Origin: Rhizobium esperanzae
Lineage (GTDB): Bacteria > Pseudomonadota > Alphaproteobacteria > Rhizobiales > Rhizobiaceae
Reading direction: 5' to 3'
Length of the DNA: 64,000 bases
NCBI RefSeq assembly: GCF_014197615.1
Contig: NZ_JACIFY010000001.1
Span: 186,001-250,000 of the forward strand
How positions within the stretch are numbered: the first letter of the stretch is position 1; each line of letters begins with the position of its first letter. Made by a program: the position numbers and the translations under genes. Below the pieces are notes generated by a model. The model made no database searches. It had not been told where the DNA came from and saw nothing but the letters and a program-made list of their open reading frames with translations. Below are positions 38,601 to 47,147 of this stretch, piece by piece.

Positions 38601-38941
38601 ACCGCCTGCGTCATCTCTTCGAACAATTCGTTCTGCAGCACCCGCATGACTTCAGGATCGATCTGCTCGCTCAGCGCCGTGAAGCCGCAGAGATCGGCAA
38701 ACAGCACCGTGACCGGCCGCCGGTCGGCATCGCCCTCCGATTTGGACGGCACCGCCTCGATGCTGGGCTTCGATACGGATTGGACCTTACCGGATATCGA
38801 CGCGCCGCATTGGGGGCAGAAGGCAAAGTTGGGCTGGCAAGGGTAGCCGCATGCGGCACACGAGACAGGCTGCCTTGCGCCGCATTGCGGACAGAAAGCA
38901 AAACCGCTCTGAATCTCCAAACCGCAGCCGGCGCACTCCAT
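35696..38941 (-). CDS. Class III adenylate cyclase - AAA ATPase - TPR protein with zinc ribbons
   Basis: Encodes about 1,081 residues from ATG 38941 (a GTG at 38989 would add 16). Order: two zinc ribbons (Cys 3, 6, 17, 20 and 28, 31, 42, 45); a class III cyclase domain at about 75-225, with metal Asp83 and Asp127, Lys123, and Asp201/Asn204/Arg208 in DTVNTAQRL, so it looks active; a STAND-type ATPase with Walker A GEAGIGKS near 306; then TPR-like helices to the end. It likely makes cAMP in answer to a signal sensed by the C-terminal part. No partner gene is adjacent. Confidence 0.9.
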   Translation of the reverse strand: MECAGCGLEIQSGFAFCPQCGARQPVSCAACGYPCQPNFAFCPQCGASISGKVQSVSKPSIEAVPSKSEGDADRRPVTVLFADLCGFTALSEQIDPEVMRVLQNELFEEMTQAVDAYGGFVDKFVGDALLALFGAPVAHEDDPVRALGAALDMIRRATEVGERWHARAGVPLRLHIGINSGPVVTGGFGAVSAKSYSVTGDTVNTAQRLQSMAGENDILVGPLTYRLTRHAFAFDSLGAQTLRGKSGNVLVHRLTGLLEAPHTARGLESFGLQAPMVGRDAELSRLLTCLDLACGGAAQLVRLIGEAGIGKSRLANEFIAIAGTATRFPGLAIRKATCSPLGEQSYGTLAAVVRSAYGIGERDDLDRTRQLLTTGFRALDLTQEDVEGLLPLFQHVLGLGDPEGALRHIEPEQLRRQIFYAVRTVFERRLAQSPLLLVIEDLHWADAASLEVLRFMMDRLERSRLMLLAVYRPTSQTDPLDSNRVNVTVQRLGALAAADGQRLLAAFFGEGHGKLPVAMRKHILDRAGGNPLFIEEILRALIDMGTLHNDGQRWQLAADDTDVDIPVNLQALLLARVDRLPQEIRRLAQEAAVVGPKFDTALLRTIAADPSAVDAALDYLCDANITEELRGPDAAISPGYRFSQTLMHDVVYHNLLLQRRMELHLRIGRVLERQYGLAPERPEHLAQLGHHFSLTAEKAKGAGYLMAAGDLARKTYANDDAMRLYRQALATFANEPEATTEQLALLERLADLCAPAGRRDDALNHYQQALAIHRARDDRIAAARILRKIGRLHLDAGRRDQAETHCAAAEVMIATIDAPVEHAHLLQERGHLAFRMGDQAAAAEWATQALQCLQTLPIDGTTEVGREAARAMAEALNTKGAALARLGRRRDAVQEVEHSLSVAEKADLQSAACRAYSNLGVLYTIVDPANAIKICRRGLEVATRIGDLGFQARLLANLAVSCCTFTDRCAAEGVPAAEKAVEIDRALDQRDHLSVPLIVLGQIHQCQGQPKLARKYYEEALEVAQEIDEPQLLFPCYDGLATLSLEHDDMDEAERYFTLAQEVCIRHNLDPGTLVVLPFLD

Positions 38942-39052
38942 CGCACGCGTCTCACGAACACCCGGGATATGACGGCTATTTCCAGCCACAGCCGGCGGGC
39001 TTCCAACAAGGAACCAGCATGAACCTGCTGCGAGAGGCCCGCAAGCGGGATT

Positions 39053-40063
39053 TCAGTGGGTGTGAAGGATCGTCAACCCGATGGCGCTCATGCATGCCAG
39101 TGCCAGCATCGACAACACGCCCGCCAGCAGCACGCGCCCGCCGGAGGCAAATACCGTCCGCATGTTCACGGACAGGCCAAGGGCGGCCATCGAGACGATC
39201 GTCAGCACGGAGGAGGTCTCCTTCGCTGCTGTCGCGAGCTGCTGGGGGATGAGGTCGAAACTCCGCAAGCCCATCATCGCGAAGAATCCGACGATAAACC
39301 ATGGCACGAGGTGCGCGAGCGAGATTTGGGCGGGATGTTCTGCATCCCTCTTGAACCGCAACAGCAGCACGACAGGCCCAAGCATCAGGACCCGCATGAG
39401 CTTCACGATCGTGCCGACCTGTACGCTGACGGCGCCGACAGGGGTGGTTGCCGCAAGAACCTGCGGAACCGCGTAGACCGTCATCCCGGCAAGAACGCCA
39501 TATTGCCATTCTGTGAGATGCATTATCGCAAAGGCCGGCGGCAGCGCCAGCACGACGACTATTCCGAGTGCCGCCGTGAAGGCAATCGACGATGCCACGT
39601 CGTCCGGGCGGGCGCCGATCACCGGCGCCGCAGCGACGATCGCAGAATTCCCGCAAATCGAATTGCCGCAGGCAACGAGTGTTGCCAACTGGTCGTGAAG
39701 ACCAAGCATCCTGCAGATCCCATAGCTCGTCGCCAGCGACAGAAGCACCGTTCCGATGACGATCACGATCATGGTGGTGCCGGCCGCGGCAACGGTTGCC
39801 AGGCTGACGGATGCGCCGAGAAGCAAGATGGCAAATTCCAGCAGAATCTTGCTCGAGAAGGCGACCCCCGCATGGAAACGGGGCGGCAGACCCAGGAATG
39901 TCTGCAACACAGTGCCCAGGATGATGGCGAAGACCAGGCCGTCGATGATTTCGAAGCCAGCCACGGCTTTCTCCAGAGAAACCATGGCTTGCGCCAATAC
40001 GGTTATAACAACGGATGCAATGAGGCCGGGAAGCATTTCTAATAATTTGGATAGTGACGACAT
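39053..40063 (-). CDS. YeiH/UPF0324 putative sulfate exporter family membrane protein
   Basis: Encodes 336 residues with about ten helices. DGLVFAIILGTVLQTFLGLPPRFHAGVAFSSKILLEFAILLLGASVSL and CGNSICGNSAIVAAAPVIGA are the family signatures. Members are often found beside taurine or sulfur genes and regulated by a LysR protein, as here. The actual substrate is not shown. Divergent from the LysR gene with about 100 bases between. Confidence 0.88.
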   Translation of the reverse strand: MSSLSKLLEMLPGLIASVVITVLAQAMVSLEKAVAGFEIIDGLVFAIILGTVLQTFLGLPPRFHAGVAFSSKILLEFAILLLGASVSLATVAAAGTTMIVIVIGTVLLSLATSYGICRMLGLHDQLATLVACGNSICGNSAIVAAAPVIGARPDDVASSIAFTAALGIVVVLALPPAFAIMHLTEWQYGVLAGMTVYAVPQVLAATTPVGAVSVQVGTIVKLMRVLMLGPVVLLLRFKRDAEHPAQISLAHLVPWFIVGFFAMMGLRSFDLIPQQLATAAKETSSVLTIVSMAALGLSVNMRTVFASGGRVLLAGVLSMLALACMSAIGLTILHTH

Positions 40064-40165
40064 GAAATATCCAACAGAATTTCTATCTGTAGGTTATTCC
40101 TCCGATTCGTCCTCATCCATCGAATAATTCTTGACATTTCATTCTTATATGGAGAACGATTGTCC

Positions 40166-41038
40166 ATGACTTTCGAGCAGCTTTCGATTTTTGTGGCAGT
40201 CGCGGAGCGGCAGCATCTCACGCGGGCTGCTTCGGCTCTTGGGCTGACGCCCTCCGCAGTCAGCGCGTCCGTCAAGGCGCTGGAGACGTTTTATCGCGTG
40301 AAGCTCTTCGACCGGGTTGGCCGCGGCATTCAATTGACCAGGGAAGGGGCCGTCCTTCTGCGGGAGGCCAAGGAGACGCTGGCCAGAGTGAAAGCAACCG
40401 AGGCGGTTCTCGCCGAGCTTGGCATGCTCAAGACGGGGACGCTCGATATCCATGCCAGCCACACCATCGCCAATTACTGGCTGCCTTCGCGGCTTCTCGG
40501 TTTCTCCCACGCCTATCCCGGCATCGATATCAATTTGACGATCGGCAATACGACGACCGTTGCTGCGGCTGTCGTGCAGGGCGACGCGGAACTGGGCTTC
40601 ATCGAAGGGCTTGTCGATGAGCCCGCGCTCTCGAACTCGATGATAACAAGCGACAGGCTGGTTCTCGTCGTCGGATCTGAAAACCGCGACGATATCGAAG
40701 CCGGGGATCTTGGTCACTTGAAGTGGATCATGCGCGAGTCGGGTTCCGGAACACGTTCCGTGCTCGAACAGTCGCTGCGCGAGCTTCACGTCGACCCTTC
40801 CACCCTCGACATCTCGCTGGTGCTCCCTTCGAACGAAGCCGTGCTTTCAGCCGTGCGAAGCTGCGGCTGCGCCACGGCGCTTTCCGAGGCGATCGTCATG
40901 CCCTTCATCGAGAACGGGCAGTTGCGAATGCTAGACATCGAGCTTCCGCCGCGACGGTTCACCTTGCTGAGGCACAAAGAGCGACATCGGACGGCGCCTG
41001 CGCGGGAATTCGAGGCATTCTGCCGCGCCCACGCTTGA
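40166..41038 (+). CDS. LysR-family transcriptional regulator (YeiE-like)
   Basis: Encodes 290 residues. The helix-turn-helix FVAVAERQHLTRAASALGLTPSAVSASVKALE is at the N terminus and a substrate-binding domain follows, with TLDIHASHTIANYWLPSRLLGF and SGSGTRSVLEQSL. ATG 40166 follows GGAGAACG; a TTG at 40160 is an alternative. Being divergent from the YeiH gene, it very probably controls it. Confidence 0.9.
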   Translation: MTFEQLSIFVAVAERQHLTRAASALGLTPSAVSASVKALETFYRVKLFDRVGRGIQLTREGAVLLREAKETLARVKATEAVLAELGMLKTGTLDIHASHTIANYWLPSRLLGFSHAYPGIDINLTIGNTTTVAAAVVQGDAELGFIEGLVDEPALSNSMITSDRLVLVVGSENRDDIEAGDLGHLKWIMRESGSGTRSVLEQSLRELHVDPSTLDISLVLPSNEAVLSAVRSCGCATALSEAIVMPFIENGQLRMLDIELPPRRFTLLRHKERHRTAPAREFEAFCRAHA

Positions 41039-41158
41039 TGGGTGGATGGAAGCCTTTCTGTCCGCTTGCATGCGGGGAATCCATTCGCAGCGAGAACCTT
41101 CCGTTGAAGGCAGTCATATCAAATGTTATCTCAGGTGGCTGTGTTCCGAGGGGAGTTG

Positions 41159-41269
41159 ATGGCGTACAATATCGTGGCGGTCGTTGGATCGCCTTCCGCC
41201 GTGGCCGTGATAGTCGAGGCAGGGACGGCCCTGAGCCCACGGCACACGGTGCATTTGCAAGAAGGTTAG
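41159..41269 (+). pseudogene. Possible remnant of an NAD(P)H-dependent FMN reductase gene
   Basis: A 36-residue frame MAYNIVAVVGSPSAVAVIVE, then AGTALSPRHTVHLQEG, preceded by GAGGGGAG. NIVAVVGSPS looks like the flavin-binding start of SsuE/MsuE-type reductases, but the usual Ser-Arg-Thr segment and the remaining 140 residues are missing. It may be a deletion remnant or a real tiny gene. It lies between the LysR and the methionine sulfoxide reductase genes, a sulfur-related neighbourhood. Confidence 0.35.
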
Positions 41270-41306
41270 CCGTCGAAGCTCCGGATCAGCCATTGGGGTA
41301 ACCGAC

Positions 41307-41798
41307 ATGTACGTCACCAAGAGTATAGGGCAGGGCGACAAACCCACCTTCTACCGCGAACTTGCAGGCCAGCTTCAGGGGCTTCTGGAAGGCGAACGGG
41401 ATGCCGTCGCCAATGCCGCAAACCTCTCGGCACTTGTCTTCGACCTTGTTCCCGATCTGAACTGGGCGGGATTCTATTTCCTGAAATCGGAAAACGAATT
41501 GGTCCTCGGACCGTTCCAAGGCAAGGTCGCCTGCGTGCGCATTGCCGTCGGCAAGGGCGTCTGTGGGACAGCGGTTGCGGAAGCTCGTTCCGTGCTGGTT
41601 CCGGACGTTCACGAATTTCCCGGACATATCGCCTGCGACGCCGCTTCCCGATCGGAGCTGGTGATCCCGCTGGTCAAGGATGGCCGAGTTGTCGGCGTGC
41701 TCGATCTCGACAGTCCAACGGCCCGTCGTTTCGATGCCGAGGATCAAGCCGGGTTCGAGGCGCTTGCCGCAATCTATGTCGCAGCAAGCGCTCTCTGA
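41307..41798 (+). CDS. msrC: Free methionine-(R)-sulfoxide reductase (GAF domain)
   Basis: Encodes 163 residues, one GAF domain. The three family cysteines are visible in CVRIAVGKGVCGTAVAEARS and HIACDAASRSELVIPL. DLNWAGFYFLKSENELVLGPFQGK is the other signature. fRMsr reduces free Met-R-sulfoxide in the cytoplasm. Its stop is four bases from the end of the converging molbindin gene. Confidence 0.9.
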   Translation: MYVTKSIGQGDKPTFYRELAGQLQGLLEGERDAVANAANLSALVFDLVPDLNWAGFYFLKSENELVLGPFQGKVACVRIAVGKGVCGTAVAEARSVLVPDVHEFPGHIACDAASRSELVIPLVKDGRVVGVLDLDSPTARRFDAEDQAGFEALAAIYVAASAL

Positions 41799-41802
41799 AG
41801 GA

Positions 41803-42012
41803 TCAGTCGACCGCGACCATCACGTCGGAGGCCTTGACGACCGCATAGGCATTTCCGCCAACGGCGAGACCGAGTTCGTCCACGGCTTCGTTGGTGATGG
41901 AGGAAGTGACGATGACGCCATCGCCGATGTCGATGCGGACATGCGCGGTTGTCGCGCCCTTGGTGACTTCGACAATCTTGCCTTTCAGGCGATTGCGGGC
42001 GCTGATTTTCAT
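41803..42012 (-). CDS. Molbindin (TOBE domain molybdopterin/molybdate-binding protein)
   Basis: Encodes 69 residues, the single-Mop size. MKISARNRLKGKIVEVTKGATTAHVRIDIGDGVIVTSSITNEAVDELGLAVG is the classic Mop/TOBE pattern. Such proteins form hexamers that store molybdate. Start ATG 42012 follows GAGGAG; an upstream start at 42033 has none. No molybdate transporter genes are next to it. Confidence 0.9.
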   Translation of the reverse strand: MKISARNRLKGKIVEVTKGATTAHVRIDIGDGVIVTSSITNEAVDELGLAVGGNAYAVVKASDVMVAVD

Positions 42013-42321
42013 GACGTTTCTCCTCGGGTTCATGCAATTCGGACGACTGCCTTACCATGGGATAGGAGGGTAAGACAGGGCTCGACCCAATCCGCAAACT
42101 CCCACGTCATCAAACGCGGAGAGAGTGACATTCCAATTTTGCAGAAACAGGACACTTTAACTTTGCGGCTAAACAAAAATCGCATAAGACAGATTATGGA
42201 ACAAGAGAATGCCGTTTGATTACAACGACATGTCGACCCATTCGAATTTGCGTCTTGACGACCCAGCACATCGAACTCCGTGGCGGATGCTTTGCGGGCT
42301 CCCGGCGAAGCGCGCCTGTGG
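42013..42321. other. Intergenic region before the molbindin gene
   Basis: 309 bases between the molbindin start and the end of the mscS gene. It must hold the molbindin promoter. I saw no ModE-type dyad, no EcfG-type or sigma-54 motif, and no credible gene. Confidence 0.45.
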
Positions 42322-44472
42322 CTATTCCTGAAGTGTTGGGATGACCTTTGCTGGCCTCTGCAGCTCCGATGCGGCCGCGGACGCTGCTGCTTCGGCCGGT
42401 CCGCCCGAAACGTGAACCGTCGGAGTTGCAAACTGGATTCCTTTTTCCGCGAATGTCTTCTTGAGCATGGCGAGTGCCTTTCGGCGAACGCCGAATTGTT
42501 CGCCGGGTTTGGCCATGAACTTCAGACGGATCTGCACGCCATAGTCCGCCATCTGCTCAATTCCCTGCATCTTCAGAGGCTCGATGATGTTGGGCCCGAG
42601 TTCGGCATCCTCCAGAAGCTCGGCGCCGATGCGTTTGATGGTTTTGCGGACCTCCTCGAGATCGCTGTCGTAATTCAAGGTGAGCGTGATGATGTCGATC
42701 ACCCAGTCGCGGCTGAGGTTTTGCACGGCGCCGAGTTCGCCGAACGGAACGATGGTGACCGGGCCGCGGTGGTGTCGCAGACGGATCGATCGCAGCGAGA
42801 ACCCCTCCACCGTCCCTTTATATTTCGCCGCCTGAATATATTCGCCGATGCGAAAGGCGTCGTCGAACAGATAAAAGACGCCCGATATGATGTCCTTGAC
42901 GAGTGTCTGTGCACCGAAGCCGACGGCTATGCCGACGACGCCGGCGCCGGCCAGCAGCGGTCCGATCTGAATGCCGATGGCATCGAGGATCATCAGGAAG
43001 CCGACGGCCCCGATCGCCAGGAACAGCACATTGCGCAGGATGGGAAGCAGAGTGTTCAACCGCTGACGCCGGCGCGCTTCGGGGCCGTCGTGGTGCCCCG
43101 CCTCTGCACTTCTCGCCGCCGCCGCCATCTGGCTGTCGATCAGCGTGCTGGCGAGCTTCCAGATGACGTCGGTCACCAGCAACACGATAACGATGCGGAT
43201 TCCGGCGCGGATCAAACGCGTCGTCACCGTTTCGGCGGCGGCGAGGTCGCTGAGATTGACGTTCCACGAGCGGGCAATGAGCAGCGCGGCGACCACGATG
43301 AGGCCGTTGCGCAGGGTTTGCATGATGACGACAGACCATCCGACGATGGCCGGATCTTCCACGGCGTGCTCGCCGCCGGATTGTATGATGCGACGAATAA
43401 TATCGCGGGCCACGGAAACGGTCAGCGGCAGAAGCGCGATGACGACCACCGTCCAGAAAGCAGCGCGGAGCCCGGATACCCATAACAGCCACGATAGCAC
43501 GATGCCCGCACTGAAGCCGACACAGACCAGCCGGTTCACCGGCGGGCCGTCGGAACGAAACTGCCGCAGCCAGATCATCGCGACCAGCGCGATCGAAACG
43601 ACAGCAAGCCAGGCCGCGGTAAAGAGGTCGACCAGGATGGGCGAAGCCCCGATCGTCTTTATCACTTCGATGGTAGCCCAGCCGGCCGCCAGCACCGAGA
43701 CGATTCCGAGAAGCCAGTAGTACCAGAACCAGGCAAGCGACGTGACAAGCGTCAAAAGCCGCATATGCGGCAGGCGGGCGCCCGGCGCGATGACGATGCG
43801 GCCGACAAGCACGCCGAGGCGCACCATCAGCGCGGCTGACAGCAGGATGAGTGCGACATCGCGAAACACGGCAGGCCATGGAAAGAGAATGAATGCGCCG
43901 AGGCTTCCGATCAGGTAACCGATCAACGCGAGGACACCCATCGAAAGCCGGGCCGCATGCAGCTTGATCCGCTGCCGGACGGTGTCGGCAGGCGCGGTCA
44001 GCACGAAATGGAGAAGCCCTCGCCCCGACCACCAGGCAAGCCGCTGCGCGATAAAACCGCCTGCGACGAAGAGTGCAACCGCCAGGATCAGGCCGACAGG
44101 GTCGATATGATTATCCGTTTTGAAGGCGCGAACTGCCGCCTGGATCTGCCCCGGGAGGGTTGGCACTGCATTGACGAGTGCGAGCAGCCTCTGGCGCAAA
44201 TCCTGGAGTGAGGTGGCAATCGACGGCGGTGGCGCCTCTTGCGGGGCCGCTGTCGGCTCAGCCGGTTGCTGATTGCCGGGAACGATCCGGTTGACCAGCG
44301 CGCGTCCGGCATCGTCATTCGGCAATTCGATGATAACCCGGATCGGCGCCGAGGAATTGGTCGCTTCGGCCGCCGGCACGGGGTTTGCACCGGCGAGCAG
44401 AAGCGTTGACAACACCACCGTCAGGAATGTGGACATTCTGCCGAAGAAATGACGGTTGTCGTTGGTGCGCAT
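42322..44472 (-). CDS. Large MscS-family mechanosensitive channel
   Basis: Encodes about 716 residues from ATG 44472, which follows GGAGAT. A signal peptide and a periplasmic region (to about 130) precede some ten membrane helices. The MscS core is GPLLAGAGVVGIAVGFGAQTLVKDIISGVFYLFDDAFRIGEYI near 550-590, followed by the beta domain GTVEGFSLRSIRLRHHRGPVTIVPFGELGAVQNLSRDW and the cytoplasmic cage. It probably releases solutes on osmotic downshock. The size is that of the YbdG/YnaI-like extended members. Confidence 0.9.
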   Translation of the reverse strand: MRTNDNRHFFGRMSTFLTVVLSTLLLAGANPVPAAEATNSSAPIRVIIELPNDDAGRALVNRIVPGNQQPAEPTAAPQEAPPPSIATSLQDLRQRLLALVNAVPTLPGQIQAAVRAFKTDNHIDPVGLILAVALFVAGGFIAQRLAWWSGRGLLHFVLTAPADTVRQRIKLHAARLSMGVLALIGYLIGSLGAFILFPWPAVFRDVALILLSAALMVRLGVLVGRIVIAPGARLPHMRLLTLVTSLAWFWYYWLLGIVSVLAAGWATIEVIKTIGASPILVDLFTAAWLAVVSIALVAMIWLRQFRSDGPPVNRLVCVGFSAGIVLSWLLWVSGLRAAFWTVVVIALLPLTVSVARDIIRRIIQSGGEHAVEDPAIVGWSVVIMQTLRNGLIVVAALLIARSWNVNLSDLAAAETVTTRLIRAGIRIVIVLLVTDVIWKLASTLIDSQMAAAARSAEAGHHDGPEARRRQRLNTLLPILRNVLFLAIGAVGFLMILDAIGIQIGPLLAGAGVVGIAVGFGAQTLVKDIISGVFYLFDDAFRIGEYIQAAKYKGTVEGFSLRSIRLRHHRGPVTIVPFGELGAVQNLSRDWVIDIITLTLNYDSDLEEVRKTIKRIGAELLEDAELGPNIIEPLKMQGIEQMADYGVQIRLKFMAKPGEQFGVRRKALAMLKKTFAEKGIQFATPTVHVSGGPAEAAASAAASELQRPAKVIPTLQE

Positions 44473-44605
44473 GTAGCCGTGATCTCCGCGAAGTTGTCGT
44501 CGCGTCTGCCTGGTTGGTCGCAACTTCCGACTTTGTGAAGCGTTGCACAATCAACGTCAATCGACGAACTTGTCGGGCGGAGGCAAAGTTGGCGGTTGCC
44601 CCTGC

Positions 44606-44990
44606 TTATGAACGCACTGTCTTGAACCCTGCCCTGATCTCCTGACTGAAAAGTACCGGTTTCCAACGCCGCGAAGTGGCCGCCCCTGGAGACGCGGCTG
44701 TAGTAGATCAGCTTCTGATAGGTCCTCGACAACCAGTGCTGTGGCGGCTTGTAGACCTCTCCGGGGAATATCGTCACGGCGACCGGCACTTTGACGGCGG
44801 TGAGTTTGGCGCCGGCCATGGCATTTTGCCAATAGATACGGCCGCTCGAGGGGCCGGTGTTCGTCAGTCGGTAAAGCGTGATGTTGTCGAGAATGGCATC
44901 CTTGCCAAGCGCCTGTTCGGGATCGCCTGGGGTGAACACCCAGTCGGCGATCTTCGTAAAGCCAGGCGGCGAGTCCGACCGGAAAATCCG
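44606..44990 (-). pseudogene. Epoxide hydrolase (alpha/beta hydrolase) remnant, frameshifted
   Basis: The minus strand encodes only the C-terminal third of an EHN-type epoxide hydrolase: DAILDNITLYRLTNTGPSSGRIYW, VPVAVTIFPGEVYKPPQHW, KLIYYSRVSRGGHFAALET with the catalytic His. About 250 N-terminal residues including the nucleophile are gone. Near 44646 the frame shifts; in the next frame the expected end QEIRAGFKTVRS and a TAA at 44606-44608 follow. It is a dead gene next to a damaged LysR gene. Confidence 0.75.
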
Positions 44991-45177
44991 CAATGCCGCT
45001 ATCGCCGCCCTCCCCGTTCTGCAGCTGGCTGTCGATGAGCCGAAGAATTCGCCGTCACGATCGGTGCGAAAATCGATATCCTGTCGGGATCGCCCACTTT
45101 CCACATCTTCGGAATTCGGAAAATATGGTCGAAGAAATCCGCACATCATCCAGATTTATATTGATTTATCCTGCAAA

Positions 45178-45514
45178 CTAAATGATGGGCGCGATCGTGG
45201 CAAAGCTCAGTCGACAAAACGCGTTTCTTCAGCTCCACAATCCCCTGGCCGGCGTAGACGATAGGGATGGGCTGTAGTGGGCCGTCAAATGCGGGGGATG
45301 GGAGCGCGCCAGACACCAGCTCGTCGGGAACCCTATCGGTGAGCTGAAGATTGCGGCTGGTGCGGACGATCAGGTTTGCGCCGAGATGGCGTTCGAGGTC
45401 CGCCACTTTGCGGCTGACGCTGGGCAAAGGCGCGTTCAGCCGCCTGCTGCCGGCTGAGATGCTCCCGGCGCCGACGACGGCCAGCAATATGCGCATTGCT
45501 TCGAGACGATCCAT
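45178..45514 (-). pseudogene. LysR-family regulator remnant with internal deletion
   Basis: MDRLEAMRILLAVVGAGSISAGSRRLNAPLPSVSRKVADLERHLGANLIVRTSRNLQLT is a LysR helix-turn-helix. It is joined directly to VPDELVSGALPSPAFDGPLQPIPIVYAGQGIVELKKR, which looks like the last 40 residues of the effector domain. About 180 residues are missing. The end also looks shifted: another frame gives AFCRLSFATIAPII and a stop at 45178. It probably once regulated the neighbouring epoxide hydrolase. Confidence 0.7.
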
Positions 45515-45616
45515 CGGACACCGCCCATAAGATACCGCTTCTGTCTTGCCCTTCGGGGCGCGCGGCTGCACACGGTCCCGAACAAATGCCGCTTCAGCCC
45601 GACGGAAGGCTCGGTT

Positions 45617-46309
45617 CTAGTCGAGCAGCTTGCGTATGGCCATGATCCCTTTTGCAGCATCCGACCAGGATTGACGCCAGATCAGCATGCCGATGCTGAG
45701 CACGGTCGCCACAGCAAAGGGGATCGGCCCGAGAAACCAGAAGGCGGCTGCGAAGGTGAAGTAGTAAGACCGGACACCGACGCTGAACGATCGAAGCGCG
45801 GGGTTCAAAACCAGGGTCAGCGCATTTGTCCAGCTGACGATGTCCCTGTCTTCATCGCGCGAGGGGCTCGCCCCGATCGCCGCCAGGCAATAGTTGATCT
45901 GACGGACCGCCCATATGAAATCGGATAGACCTCGCAGCAGCGTGGCCATCACCAGCAGCACCTTGCATTGGAAAAACCAGGCGGGATCCTGAGCCGCAAA
46001 CATCGCGATCAGCCCGCCACCCGCTCCATAGTTCGGTTCCATGAACAGCGCGCCGCTGAGCCCGACGATGACGATGAGATTGGCCGATCCGAAGAAGGAT
46101 GCCGAATTGATCGTGTGTCCGAGGATCGCGGCGTCGCCGATGAAATTATTGTCGCGCGTCAGCACCTCACGCATCCAGGCCGTACGAATCCGCACCATGT
46201 CGACGGAAAGACTGTCGTTCTTCCGCGGCCATCCCATTGCCATCAAAGGCTCGAGCGCGACCCAGACGAAAAGGAAGAAAACGATCGCCGCGACGTTCAG
46301 AAAATCCAT
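45617..46309 (-). CDS. DUF599 membrane protein
   Basis: Encodes 230 residues with four or five helices. RIRTAWMREVLTRDNNFIGDAAILGHTINSASFFGSANLIVIVGLSGALF and FIWAVRQINYCLAAIGASP are the DUF599 signatures. Function unknown. Single leftward gene. Confidence 0.85.
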   Translation of the reverse strand: MDFLNVAAIVFFLFVWVALEPLMAMGWPRKNDSLSVDMVRIRTAWMREVLTRDNNFIGDAAILGHTINSASFFGSANLIVIVGLSGALFMEPNYGAGGGLIAMFAAQDPAWFFQCKVLLVMATLLRGLSDFIWAVRQINYCLAAIGASPSRDEDRDIVSWTNALTLVLNPALRSFSVGVRSYYFTFAAAFWFLGPIPFAVATVLSIGMLIWRQSWSDAAKGIMAIRKLLD

Positions 46310-46564
46310 GGTGCCCCCGAACTGAATCTGGATTCACTGAAACACTACTTCGAGGCGGCGGCAGCTCCAAGCGAGATCACCGTCCCGGCGCCGTTCCCAG
46401 GCGAGGAAGCCCTGGTCGGGCTTCGAATGCGTTCAGTTGCGTCCAGTGGAAACGGGGGTATGATTGGGGGGCGAAATGGTTGCCCTCCTGTCTTTGATCG
46501 AGCGTTGCGGTCGCTCAAGAGCCGGGCTGGCGTGATCATCGGCGCGCAGACTGGGGGATGCGGA

Positions 46565-47089
46565 ATGAACCTTGTCAAAGGAGCCTTTGGAACGCCCGAA
46601 TTTCCTCTTTCCGAAGAGCCTGGCATCTTTACATGGGATTTGGCGACCGACACGGTTTATGCGGATTCGGCGCTGGCAATCCTCTTTGGGCTCGATCCGA
46701 AACAGACCATTTCGGGACTGCCTGTTATAAAATACCTCGACCGAATTCATCCGGACGACAAGCCATCCGTGGCCAAGGCGATTTCAGATGCGGTGATTAC
46801 CGGTGATCCGTACCGCTGCGACTACCGGGTGTTTGATCGAAGCGGGCAAATAATAACCGTGGCTGCCTTCGGTCGGTGCTTCAGGAATGAAACCGGCAAC
46901 CCGTCGCATTATGCGGGCATCGTCTTTCAGACGACGGATCACGCCCAGCCAGACGAATTGACGGCTCACTGCCGGGAGGCATTGAAAATCGCACAGTCGT
47001 CCGGCCTGCAAGCGACGGCCGATGCGCTTGAAGCAATTCTGAAAGAGCTTGCCAAGCCGACAGCTTCCGGCCCCGTGGCGGTTCATTGA
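46565..47089 (+). CDS. PAS domain protein
   Basis: Encodes about 174 residues from ATG 46565. The PAS fold covers roughly residues 18-130: GIFTWDLATDTVYADSALAILFGLD, YLDRIHPDDKPSVAKAISDAVITGDPYRCDYRVFDRSGQIITV and HYAGIVFQTTDH. A short helical tail follows (about 40 residues). There is no kinase, cyclase or output domain, so it would act by protein contact. The frame is open far upstream, but similarity starts only here. Confidence 0.78.
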   Translation: MNLVKGAFGTPEFPLSEEPGIFTWDLATDTVYADSALAILFGLDPKQTISGLPVIKYLDRIHPDDKPSVAKAISDAVITGDPYRCDYRVFDRSGQIITVAAFGRCFRNETGNPSHYAGIVFQTTDHAQPDELTAHCREALKIAQSSGLQATADALEAILKELAKPTASGPVAVH

Positions 47090-47147
47090 TTCCACCACGC
47101 AGCAGTGCCGATGATCCGAACCCCGTTGCCCGCCTTCCGGGTCTCCG

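Noticed and set aside
35927..39022. 1031-codon open frame opposite the adenylate cyclase gene
   Set aside because: Same type of antisense shadow; the minus strand has clear domains and catalytic residues.
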